Shown: one piece after another, positions 31,664 through 53,565 of the stretch
Layout of the letters: each line of letters starts with the position of its first letter
Numbering within the stretch: position 1 is the stretch's first letter
Translations under genes and position numbers: made by a program
NCBI GenBank assembly: GCA_940671915.1
Contig: CALNVZ010000174.1
Coordinates: 21,880,432-21,944,431, forward strand
From: Paracentrotus lividus
Taxonomy: Eukaryota; Echinodermata; Echinoidea; Camarodonta; Echinidae
Length of the DNA: 64,000 nt
Direction of reading: 5' to 3'
Notes under the pieces: generated by a model
Told to the model about the DNA's origin: nothing
Databases searched by the model: none
What the model saw: only the letters and a program-made list of their open reading frames with translations

Positions 31664-31920
31664 CTTCTCTTTACTTTCTCTCTCTACTTCCCCTCTCTTT
31701 AAATCTACAAATTTACATATTGTATTATTATTGTTTATACTGTTGTATTATCAATTTGTTTATACGGTTGTATTATTAATTTTGTCGCTTATGATTTACA
31801 CTTGTTTTGCATTCTGATATTATGTATATGTCCTAATCAGGACCATGATGTAAAAACAGCCTATGGCTGATCATGTTTTATCCTGAATAAATATTTTTAA
31901 ATAAATAAATAAAATAAATA
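30190..31920 (+). pseudogene. LINE (non-LTR) reverse transcriptase remnant with 3' tail
   Basis: Broken frames on the plus strand encode the C-terminal half of a reverse transcriptase: YLSERKQAVSLNGKSSKL, a decayed GSLAPP segment, the catalytic FADDVAIY at about 30453-30477, then SARYLGVNIDCHLTW, LYKTTIQPSIDYA and, in other frames, RNLKWQDFE-like and APKRWNHLPNEL-like parts. Several stops and frameshifts make it inactive. The 3' UTR holds a CT microsatellite and ends CCTGAATAAATATTTTTAAA followed by (AAAT)n, as in CR1/L2/Jockey-type LINEs. The 5' end is truncated. Confidence 0.85.
31538..31690. repeat. (CT)n / (CTAT)n microsatellite
   Basis: An almost pure CT run followed by CTATCTATCTAT, in the LINE 3' region. 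The long frame over it is low-complexity Ser/Leu. Confidence 0.9.
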
Positions 31921-32330
31921 GGTGGGGCACGCCAGTAGGGATCGGCGCCTTAGCTTAAAAACTATCTATTTTTTAATATACAAACAATTTTGACAGGAGT
32001 GTTATGTCTCCATCACATTCGTGAATATGGATACGCTGGTTCAAAATTAATGAAAAGGGTTTTTAAATGTGATTAAAATATACCAATTGGATTGCCGATG
32101 GGAAAAAAAAAAAAAAAAGAAGAAGAAGAAGAAAAAAAAAAATCATGTACAAAAAAAGAGTAAAATTACTTCCGTATAAACTCGCGTCAATGCAATAGGA
32201 GGAGCACCACATTATCGATGTGCAAATTTCATTAATCAGCAGATTTGTTAGATAATAGGAAGAAAACATTACATAACAAAACAGGACAGCCTTGGATACA
32301 AGCATTGGCGGAAGAGATGCCTCGATTTAA
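31921..32330. other. No gene recognised
   Basis: AT-rich sequence with A15 and (AAG)n near 32104-32142. Non-coding. Confidence 0.45.
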
Positions 32331-32620
32331 AGGTGCTGTCACTCATGGTCGAATTAAAAAATTAAAAAATACTTGTAATATTAATACATTATGTGGCTTC
32401 AACAAATGGATGTTGAATTTATGCATCGGTTAATGTCCCCAAAACGACCACAATTTTTTGAGCACGCACACAAACTTGGTTGCTTTGGCAGACAAATGCT
32501 CAGACGATAAACGTCAATCCAACGTAAAAAAAAAAAATGAATATAACAAAACCATTCTGTTCTCGTGTCTCGTTTTCTCATTTTCTGTATGTTTTCTTAT
32601 CCGACCATGAGTGACAGCAC
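32331..32620. mobile_element. MITE with GGTGCTGTCACTCATGGTCG ends
   Basis: The left GGTGCTGTCACTCATGGTCG is matched by the right CGACCATGAGTGACAGCAC in inverted orientation. About 290 bp, AT-rich and non-coding. Confidence 0.75.
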
Positions 32621-33004
32621 AATTATCAAATAAAAGCTGTATCTACAATGATACGAACGATTTATATTTACCACCCCCCCCCCCCCTCTATTTTTGAAGC
32701 TAATTAAAACGAGCAAATACTATATATGTTAATGTGTGCCTGCAAAAAGGTTCTTCATGGAACGCTTTTGTCATATTTTATTTGAAACTACAAATTTGTC
32801 ATGGTTGAAACTTCCGGTCTCAAGTCGAGTCAGTATTAGACATTTTGTCAGTCAGATCGATGTTTATCAGATTCGTGTTGTTCAGCTACTATAGTATCCG
32901 ACGACTCTGGTATTAGAGTTCCCGATGATCGGGTAATTAATTTTGGCTTGAATTACCTAAAGGTAATGTATTCTATACACATTTTGATAACTGTCATCCC
33001 ATCT
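32621..33004. other. No gene recognised
   Basis: C14 tract at about 32673-32686. The rest is AT-rich sequence with no inverted repeat or coding signal noted. Confidence 0.4.
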
Positions 33005-34310
33005 GAGACACATTTGTGTGAGCGCGAAGCTCGAGGTGAAAATTTTGGCTTTCAATGATGCAAAGGCCGTATATTTTACTCACATTTCCCCCTCTACTCT
33101 TATGTATTTTTGTTTAAATTTTGTTGCTAGATAACGATCACCTTCATTTTTATAAAAAATAAATTGTGAACGCGAGCAGAAATATTTACATAACATTATA
33201 TGTTTGGGACGCCAGGGATCAGTCAATGTACTTTTTTTTTTAGAAAACTTTGAGAGCGTGAAGCGCGAGCCGAAAATTTTGGCTTAACGGACCGAAGGTA
33301 TAGTGTATTCTAGACATAATTTGAAAATTTACATCCCATCACTACACTTTACGATGTCAGGAGTCAGTCTTTCTGAGAGAAATTTGAGCAGACCATATTC
33401 GAGCGCAAAGTGAGGTGTCAGTATAACAATCTCTTCTGGAGAAATTTGCGAGCACAAAGCGCGAGCCGAAAATTTTGGCTTATAATGACCTGAAGGTAGT
33501 GTGTTCTCGACACATTTTGAAAATTGTCATCCCGTCTGAGAGAAATTTGCGAGCGCGAAGCGCGAGCCGAAACAATTTGACTTAACTTAAGGTAGTGTAT
33601 TCTAGATTTTGAAAATTTTGAAAATTGACATCCATTATGACGTCAGGAATCAGTCTTTCTGAGAGGAATTTGCGAGCGCGAAGCGCGAGCTGAAAATTTT
33701 GGCTTATAATGACACAAATAAGGCCGTATATTTTATGCAGATTTCCCCTCTTATATGTAGGCCTATTTTTGTTTGAATTCTGTTACTAGGTAACGATCAC
33801 CTTCATTTTAACAAAAATAAATTGCGAGCGTGAAACGCGAGCAGAAAATTTTACATAACATTACTTATTTGGGACGCCAGGGATAAGTCAATGGGCTTTT
33901 TAAAGAAAAGTTTTCGAGGGCGAAGCGCGAGCCGACATTTTTTACTCATAATTAACTGAAGGTAGTGTATTCTAGATTTTGAAACTTCATTGACATCTAT
34001 CACTTTACTTTGTGACGTCAGAAATCAGTCTTTCTGAGAGGAATTTGCGAGCGCGAAGCGCGAGCTGAAAATTTTGGCTTATAATGACACATAATAAGAC
34101 CGTATATTTTATGCAAATTTTCTATCTCATATCTTTTTTGTTTGAATTCTTCTATGGGTCAAGATCACCTCAATTTTAACAAAAATAAATTTCGAGGGCA
34201 AAGTGCGGGTAGAAAATTTTACATAACTTTTCTTATATGGGACATAAAGGATCAGTCAATGTGCCTTATTGAAAGAACCTTGCGAGCGCGATGCGCGAGC
34301 TGAAAAAAAA
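33005..34310. repeat. Mirror-repeat tandem array
   Basis: Roughly ten copies of a GCGAGCGCGAAGCGCGAGC-type core, each followed by TGAAAATTTTGGCTTATAAT or AGAAAATTTTACATAACATT. A higher-order period of about 372 bp links the blocks starting near 33672 and 34046. Both strands are non-coding. It lies directly 5' of locus 3. Confidence 0.85.
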
Positions 34311-34794
34311 ATGGCTTCTAATGGACCAGAAGGCAGTGTATTTTTAACACATTTTGCATCTCCTTCTCGTTTTTTTTTCTTTTTTTCCCCCCTTTTTTCC
34401 CTTAGAAAATATTAAAATTTCTGGCAAAAAAGTGGGGGGGGGGGCTGCCCCCCAGGCCCCCCCCCCGTCTTCGCCGCCCATGTACGTTGTACACACGTGC
34501 CACGTACGTCACCTGCGACCTGTTATGACCACCGCCTAACTGTGGACGATCAGCTTATTACAACATTCTCGTTTTCTAATTATAAACTACACTAAATTAC
34601 AGTCTTATACGGTTCGTCTAATATTTCTATGCTTGACTGGGTTTATTATATTTTGTAATTAATCACTTTTGATTAAATGAGGGGCAGATCCTGCTAAAGG
34701 CCTAGTAACTGTTTTGGCTCCGTTCATTATATGGTAAATTTCACTCTCCTAATCCCCGCAGTTTACTACTGATGAAGAGAACGTGTCTATCGAA
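34311..34794. other. 5' flank of locus 3
   Basis: T-rich, then G11/C6/C10 tracts at 34434-34468 with CGTCTTCGCCGCCCATG, which looks like a hAT-type end, then AT-rich sequence. No convincing TATA box or initiator pair was identified, so the transcription start is unknown. Confidence 0.45.
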
Positions 34795-44194
<9,400 letters not shown>

Positions 44195-44772
44195 AAGCTG
44201 AATTGTATAACATATACATTACATTTTAAATAGTATGATGACACAAAATTAACTTTTGTTTATCATTGTTGACATGTTGGCATGTAATCATTTAGTTTTG
44301 ATAACCCTTTCATGCAAGAGGAATACACACAAAAAAAACAAGAACTAGTTTCCATGAGTAAAACCCGTTTGCTACTCTTGGAGGCGAGTGCTTTTATTCG
44401 TATATCACGTATTTTTACTTCAGAATCTGTGTTTCTGTTAAAAGTACACACCCGCTCTTCCAGAACATGTAAAGGTACTAAGGGATACTCAAGAAAAAAA
44501 AATTGAGTATACATACTTTTTTTCTTGAGTATCCCTTAGTAACTTTACATGTTCAATTACGTAAAATAATTGTGCAAGTGAGTTTCTCTTCAACTTGGTA
44601 CGGCTTGGTGGATGATCGGGTGAAAACACTAACAATCGAGTAAAGTGAGAATTGCTGAGAAATTCTATATAGCCTGTTATTCACTAGATGAGTAAACTAC
44701 GACACCTCTTCGTACGTCTCAAGTCTCGTGAAAGTCTTTGAGAGTAATTTTACTGGCTATGCGATACTTTTA

Positions 44773-45294
44773 TATAGTAAATAGTGGTTGTATTTTAAGA
44801 GTTGTGATTGGTTGAAATGATGTCACGTGTCATTCACGTTTTTGTTATATTGAACGGTTTTTGTTATATTGAACGGTTTTTTTGTTATATTGAACGGTTT
44901 TTACCTGTGTTAAAATGAATGATGAAATCGATTGCCTTGTTGCACAAGCGCGTAATAACAGTAAAATGGTGCGCACAACAATAGATACGCGGGGCGACAA
45001 TATACGTCACAATAGCTTAATTAGCACCAAAAGTTTGGCAAACATTTGCAAAGATAAAACCAGATTAGGCAAGGTCAAAGATCTAGGGGTCTATTTACTA
45101 TAATAAATAGTGCATGCATCTATTAATGCAACATTACTAACTATGTGAACTCCAAATACTAAATTATCCCTCGTGCACATCTGTTTCAACTCGGCCTACG
45201 GCCTCGGTGAAATAAATGTGCCCTTGGGATAATTTAGTATTTGTCGTGCACATAATCTAGTATGTTGCATCGTAGAGCATGCACTATTTATATA
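44773..45294. mobile_element. Insert in the left foldback arm
   Basis: The right arm reads CTTTTACATGTTGCGC without it, so the insertion is defined by comparison. The ends are TAGTAAATAGTG and the inverted CACTATTTATA. Inside are three tandem TTTTGTTATATTGAACGG units (about 44838-44898), an unrecognised 62-codon frame (44915-45103) and a smaller palindrome with ATAAATAGTGCATGC ends. Confidence 0.75.
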
Positions 45295-46619
45295 ATGTTG
45301 CGCCCGGTACGCCTACTCGGATCACGAGTACGGACATCAAGACCGCACACGAGGTATGTTCTACGCGTAAGTACGTACATGTAGGCCTATAGCGGAACCA
45401 TAGAGTTACACTCTGTGAGCGGTACGGATCCGAGAGCGGAGAGCCTGCGTGCTCTTATTGTCTTTGGGTGAGTCCTTTTCCTTTTTGTTTGTTTGTTTGC
45501 CTGTTTTTATAATGATATTTGGAATGTTCCGATGATATACATCGTCTGATAACACTAACAACTAGATTAACATGCATGGATTTCCCATTACTTCGTCACT
45601 CATGTACACAGTTTGAGTAATTTGATGCATTGATCAATGCAATGTATTGGTTTGTGTGAATTGATGCACTGAAGTGAGTAATGCAGTGTATTGGTTGAGA
45701 GAATTGATGCACTGATGTGTCTACATCGAAACATTCCAAATATCATTATAAAAAGGCAAACAAGCAAACAAAAAGGAATAGGACTCACCTAGTGAGTAAC
45801 GCTTTACATACTCAGAGAGTCAGTAAGTAAAGGTTGCACAAACTCATCACACGCAAGTTGATAAGCTTTAAACCTTTACTTACTAACTCTCTGAGTATGT
45901 AAAGCGTTACTCACTAGATTAGTTTGTGCAATGTACTCAAATAATTAGTTATGTTACTCAATGAAATGAGTTAATTAAATAAACTCATTTTGGTGTGACA
46001 CTATATTGTCAAATTTAAAATACTCGATTAGGTGCGTTTTCAAAGTAGCTTTATTGAGTGAAAGCACTCATGGATGTGTGTCACTATATTGTCATGAATA
46101 CTTGGATATTTGAGTGTGATCACTCATATATGCAAGTTCTCATTTTTTGTGTGTAGTATAAAACCGGCAATGACACTATTAATAAATGTAATGCATTCCC
46201 GAATAAATTGCAAATGAAGGTGGCAGGTACAAGGTTAATTTTTTCCAAGTTTTTGTCAAATGATGAAAGACCGAGTGGATGCTTTCAAAGGAGTCACACA
46301 TCATCGCACGTAATCCTATTAAATGCTCTGGGACAGCAGGGACAGCATTCACTCAGTCTTCTTTCATTTTCTTAAAACTTGGAAAAATGGAATCTGCACC
46401 TGTTATCTTCGTTTGCAATTTATTCAACTATGCTTTACATTTATGATTCAAGAAAGGTATCATTGGAAAGGTGGAGAGTTTGTCTTTAATTATTATGTTA
46501 CATATGAATAGCAAAAACAATGAATTTGGAATATGAGGCCTCTAAATATGGATTGCCTTTTTTTTTTTTGATGCGCTCTCTAGGGCCTAGTGTTCATGCC
46601 CATGCAGTCCATCCTCTTT

Positions 46620-46821
46620 TGGTGGTACTTCACTTCGCGGAGACGTATTTGAGACCGATTTGGAACTACTTTGAAACGGTTTTTAAAATTGTCGGGGAAA
46701 AAGTATCGGAAACGTCTCCGCAACGGATTTTCCGTGGCGTAGAAAATTTTCAAAACCGTCTCTTGTGAATTAGTAGTCCCAGATCCGCATCAAATCCTTC
46801 TCCGCGAAGTGAGATACCGCT
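46620..46821. mobile_element. GAGACG MITE, complete short copy
   Basis: GGTGGTACTTCACTTCGCGG and the inverted CCGCGAAGTGAGATACCGC are the ends; the interior has GAGACG and CGTCTC motifs. It lies in the centre of the foldback element. Confidence 0.8.
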
Positions 46822-48336
46822 ATTAGGCCTGTGGTTGAACAAAAGTTGATCTGAAACATGGTTTTTGTATTTTCATTTGTTTGACCAAATAAGAAGCTGA
46901 CTGAAATGATACTTCATGTTACTGCAATCTTATCTGAACCCCGGTGTTAACTTCAATCCCTCTTCTATGCAGAGCATACAAAATCGTCAATTTTGACACA
47001 GTACTAATTCATTTGAATATAATAATTTGTCCTTAAATATCAGTTGAAGTGTGCACACAAAAAATGAGAACTTGCATATATGAGTGATCACACTCAAATA
47101 TCCAAGTATTTTTGACAATATAGTGACACACATCCATGAGTGCTTTCACTCAATAACGCTACTTTGAAAACGCACCTAATCGAGTATTTTTAATTTGACA
47201 ATATAGTGACACACCAAAATGAGTTTATTTAATTAACTCATTTTATTGAGTAACATAACTAATTGTTTTGAGTACATTGCACAAACTAATCTAGTGAGTA
47301 ACGCTTTACATACTCGGAGAGTCAGTAAGTAAAGGTTGCACAAACTCATCGACTTGCTTGTGATGAGTTTGTGCAACCTTTACTTACTGACTCTCTGAGT
47401 ATATATGTAAAGCGTTACTCACTAGGTGAGTCATATTCCTTTTTATTTGTTTGTTTGCCTGTTTTTATAATGATATTTGGAATGTTCCGATGATATACAC
47501 ATCAGTGCATCAATTCACTCAAACCAATACACTGCATTACTCACTTCAGTGCACCAATTCACACAAACCAATACATTGCATTACTCACCATCATCAATGC
47601 ATCAAATTACTAAAACTGACAAAGTAATGGGAAATCCATGCATGGTAATCTAGCTGTTAGTGTTATCAGACGATGTATATCATCGGAACATTCCAAATAT
47701 CATTATAAAAACAGACAAACAAACAAACAAAAAGGAATAGGACTCACCCAAAGACAATAAGAGCATGCAGGCTCTCCGCTCTCGATTTCCGTTCGGCTAC
47801 ACATTACGTACGTACGCGTAGAACATACCTCGTGTGCAGTGTCGATGTCCGTACTCGTGATCCGAGTAGGCGTACCGGGCGCAACATGTAAAAGTACCGC
47901 ATAGCCAGTAAAATTACTCTCAAAGACTTTCACGAGACCGTACGTATACGAAGACGTGTCGTAGTTTACTCATCTAGTGAATTACAGGCTATATAGAATT
48001 TCTCAGCAATTCTCACTTTACTCGATTGTTAGTGTTTTCACCCGATCATCCACCAAGCCGTACCAAGTTGAAGAGAAACTCACTTGCACAATTGTTTTAC
48101 GCAATTGAACATGTAAAGTTACTAAGGGATACTCAAGAAAATTTTTTATTATACTCAATAATTTTTTTTCTTGAGTATCCCTTATTAACTTTACATGTTC
48201 TGGAAGAGCGGGTGTGTACTTTTAACAGAAACACAGATTCTGAAGTAAAAATACGTGATATACGAATAAAAGCACTCGCCTCCAAGAGTAGCAAACGGGT
48301 TTTACTCATGGAAACTAGTTCTTGTTTTGTGTGTGC

Positions 48337-49728
48337 GGGGTTAGTTGATACATTGTAATTTTCTGGAACGGCTATAAATATTTTTATGCAAATCTACCCT
48401 CAGGTTGTTGCTATTAGCAACTGCCATCCACCACATTTTAGACAGCACACATGCTTCAAACCTTATGAAGTTAGAAAGCAATGTATGTTTTTTTCACATT
48501 CTGAGTAAATGTTGTCACTTTTACAAATGTTTTATTATCTCAGAGAAGATCATAAATTAAGTTGGCCAGTTTTTGTGTATAACAAACAGTAATATCAAGC
48601 TACAAAACAAGGTTAAATATATGGTATGTTACAATGAATGATATTCAAATGACATTTATTCGATTTAGCTTATTTTGCCAGCATAATTATAAACACTTAG
48701 GTCAGTCTGGTATCTCTTCAAAATTGCAAGCTAATTGCTTACTTTACCTTCGAGATATCAATGATTTCATACTCAGATTTTATAAACCACCACCGGATGG
48801 TTTATAAAACCATGTGCTTTTCCACACACCCATTTCCTGTTGTATAGTCCCCCGTCCCTAGCGGCCTGGTGAGCTATCAGCAGAGGGTGCTGGTGTTCGG
48901 CTGTACTATGCTTGGCATTGTTTGTTACACTGTTTTAAGGTAGTGAATGACTTCCATTTGATCTGAAACTTTCAGTAGTTTGTTTTTACTGTTGGAACAG
49001 TATAATTTTATTAATCTTGATATAATTGCACTTGTTTTTGAAAGTTACTAAATCCCTTTAACATTTTGAACGGGGTTAGTTGGAACATGTACTAATGCCT
49101 AGATCACAGTTCGTTGCCGGGGACCCGTACGGCGAGGGAATCAGTCGTTTTGATAATTTCTCTACAGTGCGGTTCCAATTTTTTTCGCACGAGATTTACC
49201 TTCAGAGCGACTTGGATAGAGACCTCTATTGCGCGTATCTCCTTTCCCCAAAAGCTTCTATTCCGGGGTCCGTACGGTGAGTAGGAAAAGACACTTTAAC
49301 CTTAACGTGCGGTTCCCGGCCGACTCCCGTACGATTTTATGTGCTCATCGGAACATTTTCCAGTAGTTATGCTTTAAATGTAGGGGAGCCGGGAAGATCG
49401 AGTGTGTGCTCTCGATTTTCCTGGCGTTTTTCTCAACCCGGTAGGCCGTAGAAAACCCTTACCAATGGGACTCGAGCGGGTTTCTGTCGGTAGCCGTATA
49501 GGTTTCTGCCAGTATCCGAGCGGGCTCCGCCCGTGTTTTTCAGTGAGTCCTCCAAATAAAATATTGACAGGCCTTTTACAATACGGTTCCCGTGCGACTG
49601 TCCTTCGGCCCCCTCCAGGGCCCCTTAAAGGTTCTTGATGATACTATACAAGAAGGATATACTGTCTAGGGTCAGATCTCAAACTCTGGCCTGAAATATA
49701 CTTTTGTTTATTTATATACAGTGGTGGC
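48337..49728. other. No gene recognised
   Basis: Mostly AT-rich. A GGGGTTAGTTGGAACA motif occurs at 49073 and, diverged, at 48338, resembling the hairpin at 52641. A GC-richer block at 49080-49640 has recurring GTACGG, TTCCGG and GGTTCCCG motifs with open frames but no recognisable protein. Confidence 0.4.
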
Positions 49729-51743
49729 CAAAATTATTAGAACACCTGAACCTACACAAAGTCTATGGGATTATCAATGCCCTAGTTCATTTGCCGAAAT
49801 CAGATTAAAAATATCTTTTGTGTGCCATGAGCTTTCATGACTTTTTAGCATAGGGTCTTACGTATATGTTGATACGAAATTTATATAGTTTCGACCATCT
49901 GGTAATGCGCAGCATTAATAATAGTTGCGCTATGCGCTTTTGATTTCCCCATAGACTTGTGTATTAAACATGTAGTCCAAATGCAAAAAAAGTAAAATGC
50001 CAAATACATTTGCCGATTGCTCAAAAAGTATTTGAGGTGCAAGTATGAAACTTAGCAGGCTTATTTATTCTGATATACCTCAAGTACATTCTAAGTTTCA
50101 GCAAATTTGGTCAAATGGGGAGATGGATTCGCCCCCACCCTTGGTGGTTAGATGACCAAAATAACCATGCCCATTGAAGGTTAAGACTTTTTTTTTTATT
50201 ATTTAACGAAGACACTCCTTGTAAATGTATATTTTTTAAAGGAAATTTCATGCATATCAATTCTACTCCACGTGAAATGTAAACCTAACGTATGACATTA
50301 AATCTTAACATAAAGACGCGTCCATTATTTGAGGAGGGGAAAAACGCAACATTACATTCATGAGTTTAGTGGAAATACAACTGAGCGGCGCAGAAAATTA
50401 TACGGTTCTACATTAATGTCAACAAAACCCGCGCTATAACGGCGGGAAGCGACCGATTGACAACTGCATGCAATTATTACTTAGCGTACAAAAACTCGCC
50501 TAAAAACTTCCCTGTGGTAAAATGGTCTGGTCAGTCGATCCGTTCGAGCTAATTTTCTCATGGACATGAAATAAATAATTGAACTTTTATCATAGTTTTC
50601 TAGGTAGATGCTTCAGACCAGATTGGGGAAAATACATTTTGGCAAGGCTATAACACCATTGTGCTAAAGTTGTAATCAGAATCTTTAATTTCACATAGAT
50701 TGATGTTTCCTAACGATTATTGATATAAATAGTGATCTTGTCACATCTTGCGAAGACGCCGTCCACATGCGATATGCATGTGATATGCGGAAATATTGAC
50801 CCATCGAGTAAAGATTCGTTTGTGACAATGTTCAAAGTGACAGGACTTTTTTTTTAACCAATCGAAATGAATTTACCATCTCTGGAAAGGTGAGAATTCA
50901 AGCTTATAAAAACGGCTTGATCATTAAGCTGTTATATAATTATGCGTTATCCAGGAAGATAATTATGTGGCGTATGAGCTATTTTGAGAGCAAAATTTGC
51001 CATATTGTACAAGAATTTGATCTGATTAGGATTTCGAATTGACACAAGTGACAGGACTTTTTTTCCCCTTTGCAGTAAGTTATTCCTATTTTTGAAAAAA
51101 AAAGACTCTTAACGTAATTATTCAAGTTGATCATTTCTTTGAAAGGTAGTTGCTCGCCATAATCAAGAAAAACAAAGTGAAAAAACTGATGCAAAATACA
51201 AAATGTCTATGGCAGCGTTTGATTTGCGTAGAGTGATAGCGCCCTCTTCCTCTTAAGTTTACAACTAGAATTGATATGAGCAATTCAAATATGTTGAAAT
51301 ATCAAGGGTCATTGAAACAATGGACTTAAATAGGGGCACTGAATTAAAAAAATTGGGGCCCTTCAAAAATAATTTAAAAACCCCCACATAAGATGTCACT
51401 ACTTCACCCTGTGTTGTTATGAATGCCATTTTTGACATCCTCAGGAAATTTCCTTTCAGAATATATATACTTTCGTAGGAAGAGGCTTAAAATGTTTAAC
51501 GTTATGACACTTTGATCCTGAAAGGGGCAAGATTTTTAAATTTTGCAATTGGTGGGGTGACATAAAAAAGGGCTACTTGGGGGCGAGTTCCCAACGCATG
51601 GCTTTGTTATTTAGTTTTTAAAGCATATTGATGATATTCGGAGACATTCCAACCATTTTATAGGTATTTAAATGGTCAACTGAATGAAAATTATTAAAAT
51701 CATTTAAATATGCTTGGTGTTCTAATAATTTTGGCCACCACTG
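49729..51743. mobile_element. Tc1-like element, TA target, interrupted
   Basis: CAGTGGTGGCCAAAATTATT on the left and AATTTTGGCCACCACTG on the right are inverted ends flanked by TA, the classic Tc1-type terminus. Half of its length is the nested CATATCAATTC copy B. The remaining sequence of about 1 kb has no transposase. Confidence 0.88.
50253..51278. mobile_element. CATATCAATTCTA-TIR element, copy B
   Basis: Same ends and orientation as copy A at 15357, with matching internal blocks (ACTTTTTTTTTAACCAAT, TTGAAAGGTAGTTGCTCGCC, TCTTAAGTTTACAACTAG). Nested in the Tc1-like element. Confidence 0.87.
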
Positions 51744-52026
51744 TATATATTTGGGGGGGGGGCTGTCGGAGGAAAGACCACTTTGGTAGATGTTTATCTA
51801 GGACTAAGCATATTATACCGTTTCCCAATACATGGACCATCTATATCACTTTCAAATGAGAGTAATTTCTCTCCTAATGGGTGTAAGGCATGGGTGTACA
51901 AAATGAAAATAATATTTCGGATCAAAATTCGTCTCTGAACTGTCGGTTTTACGGATGGATTTTATTTATTCATGTAAGATCTATCCATTTAGAGCTTCTA
52001 AAAAAAAAAATAATAATAATAATAAT

Positions 52027-52090
52027 TCTTGGGAGTCGAACTCAAGTCCTGTGGATGAGAGTCTGTCCCTCATACCACTCGGCTAGTATT
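52027..52090 (-). other. tRNA-like sequence (degenerate)
   Basis: The minus strand has TAGCCGAGTGGTATGAGG (A-box-like) and GAGTTCGACTCCC (B-box-like) at tRNA spacing, but the acceptor stem is not closed. Probably SINE-derived. Confidence 0.5.
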
Positions 52091-52640
52091 ACTGATACCG
52101 ACAACTTGATTTTTAATTTAAATGAACCAAACTAGGATATATTAGTGCACGTTCAAGGCTTATGTTTAGTTATTAATTTGTAAACGGTTCGGAAAATAAA
52201 AATCGCGTGCAGCTCAAACAGAATTTATCAAAACGACTGATACAGTACGCCGTCCGGGTCCCGCGGATGGTACTGTGATCGCCCCATAAGTAAATGGGTT
52301 TCAGCTGAATAAAAAAATAAAAATCATATAATTCAACAAAGTGTTCCGAAATATTCCTATACATGTATAGTAGTGCACATAGGACAATTTTATTTTGATT
52401 TAAACAAAATATATTGCAGAATGCTACTTCACAGGACTTCAGAATATCTGTATGAGAGTGGATGCTATCAAGTGTTTAAAAAATGAAGTAAAAAAAAAAG
52501 AAGAAGATTGAACACCAATCTTTAATATTTTAAATGGAATCAATAAAGCAAGTAAGCTGAAACCATGCAGTAATGTTGGAGGTAGTTTAAATATAATTCT
52601 AAAGATACCATGCACAATGTTTCAACATACCCCATTCCTT

Positions 52641-52676
52641 GTTCCAACTAAACCCGTGTGTGGGGTTAGTTGGAAC
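52641..52676. repeat. GTTCCAACTAAACCC hairpin
   Basis: GTTCCAACTAAACCC is followed after a seven-base loop by GGGTTAGTTGGAAC. The stem is nearly perfect. Confidence 0.75.
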
Positions 52677-52854
52677 ACTTGACATGGTCTTGTTGAAGAT
52701 GGATTTTTTTTCCCGAACCATCACTACGTTTAAGAATTTTATGGGGTACAAATTTTGTAGCATACAGATATACTCTCAAGCTGAGTGTTTCTTGAAATAA
52801 ATCCGCTTTTGTTTTACGGCCATTTTTGTGAAAAATATTCCATTTAACCCCGCT

Positions 52855-53565
52855 CATATCAATTCTAGTTGTAAACTTAATGGATAGAGGGCGCTACCAT
52901 TCTACTCAAAGCTACCGCGTCCATAGACTTTTGCTCGGGTTTTCACTTTATTTTCTTTATTGTGACGAGCAACTACCTTTTCAAAGAAATGTTTACTCTG
53001 AAGAAGTACGCTAAGAGTCTGAATCTTTCAAAAATATGAATAACGTACTGCAAAGGAAAGAAAAAGTCCTGTCACTTTTGTCAATTCGAAAGCGTAGTCA
53101 GATCAAATTCCTGTACAATATGGTATATTTTGCTCTCAAAATAGCTCATGCAATGCATAGTTTTGATCCTTGATGCCGCATTATTTTATTATAGCTTATT
53201 GTTCGCATGGCAATTAAAAGCTTGAATTCTAAGCTTTCCGGAGATGGTACATTAATTTTAATTCACTAAAAAAGTCCTGTCATTTTGAACAATTTGATCA
53301 ATTTCTTTCATCTTCCCGAGTTGTTTGCTCAAACGAACGGACAATACCATTCTACTGCAGGGTGTCTTCTTACCCGAGTTTTTGTTAGCAAATTATTGAT
53401 AGTTGCAGCCAGGTGTATAAATTTCAGGACCGCTCAGCCGTATTTCCAACGTCACTTTGTTGCTTCTCCCCTCATCAATAATGGACGCGCCTTGTTTAGT
53501 TACGATTTAATGCCACACAAAGGTATACGATAACTTTACATTTTACATAGAGTAGAATTGATATG
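52855..53565. mobile_element. CATATCAATTCTA-TIR element, copy C (inverted, shorter)
   Basis: CATATCAATTCTAGTTG on the left and GTAGAATTGATATG on the right. The internal blocks are those of copies A and B in reverse orientation, with a deletion. Flanked by CT on both sides. Confidence 0.85.

Larger units (their letters stand above)
44325..48336. mobile_element. Foldback element of 4 kb with nested hairpins
   Basis: The left arm, 44325 to about 46158, and the right arm, about 47052 to 48336, are inverted copies from end to end (left end CACACAAAAAAAACAAGAAC, right end the inverse). Each arm contains its own hairpins, for example the AACATGTAAAG...CTTTACATGTT hairpin at 44466-44553 and 48107-48201, and the TAACGCTTTACATACTC hairpin at 45797-45909 and 47297-47418. 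The left arm is longer by a 0.52-kb insert. The centre, about 46159-47051, carries a GAGACG MITE. No coding sequence was recognised. It resembles the foldback class of transposons. Confidence 0.85.
51744..52854. other. Spacer with a tRNA-like sequence and a hairpin
   Basis: Apart from the tRNA-like sequence at 52027-52090 and the hairpin at 52641-52676, this is AT-rich DNA without a recognised gene. Confidence 0.45.

Noticed and set aside
31374-31817. Open frame of 147 codons rich in Ser and Leu
   Set aside because: It is a translation of a CT microsatellite within the 3' part of the LINE remnant.
44312-44506. Frames repeated at 44312-44506 and 48026-48358
   Set aside because: They are the two inverted arms of the foldback element read in both directions; no domain or codon bias is evident.
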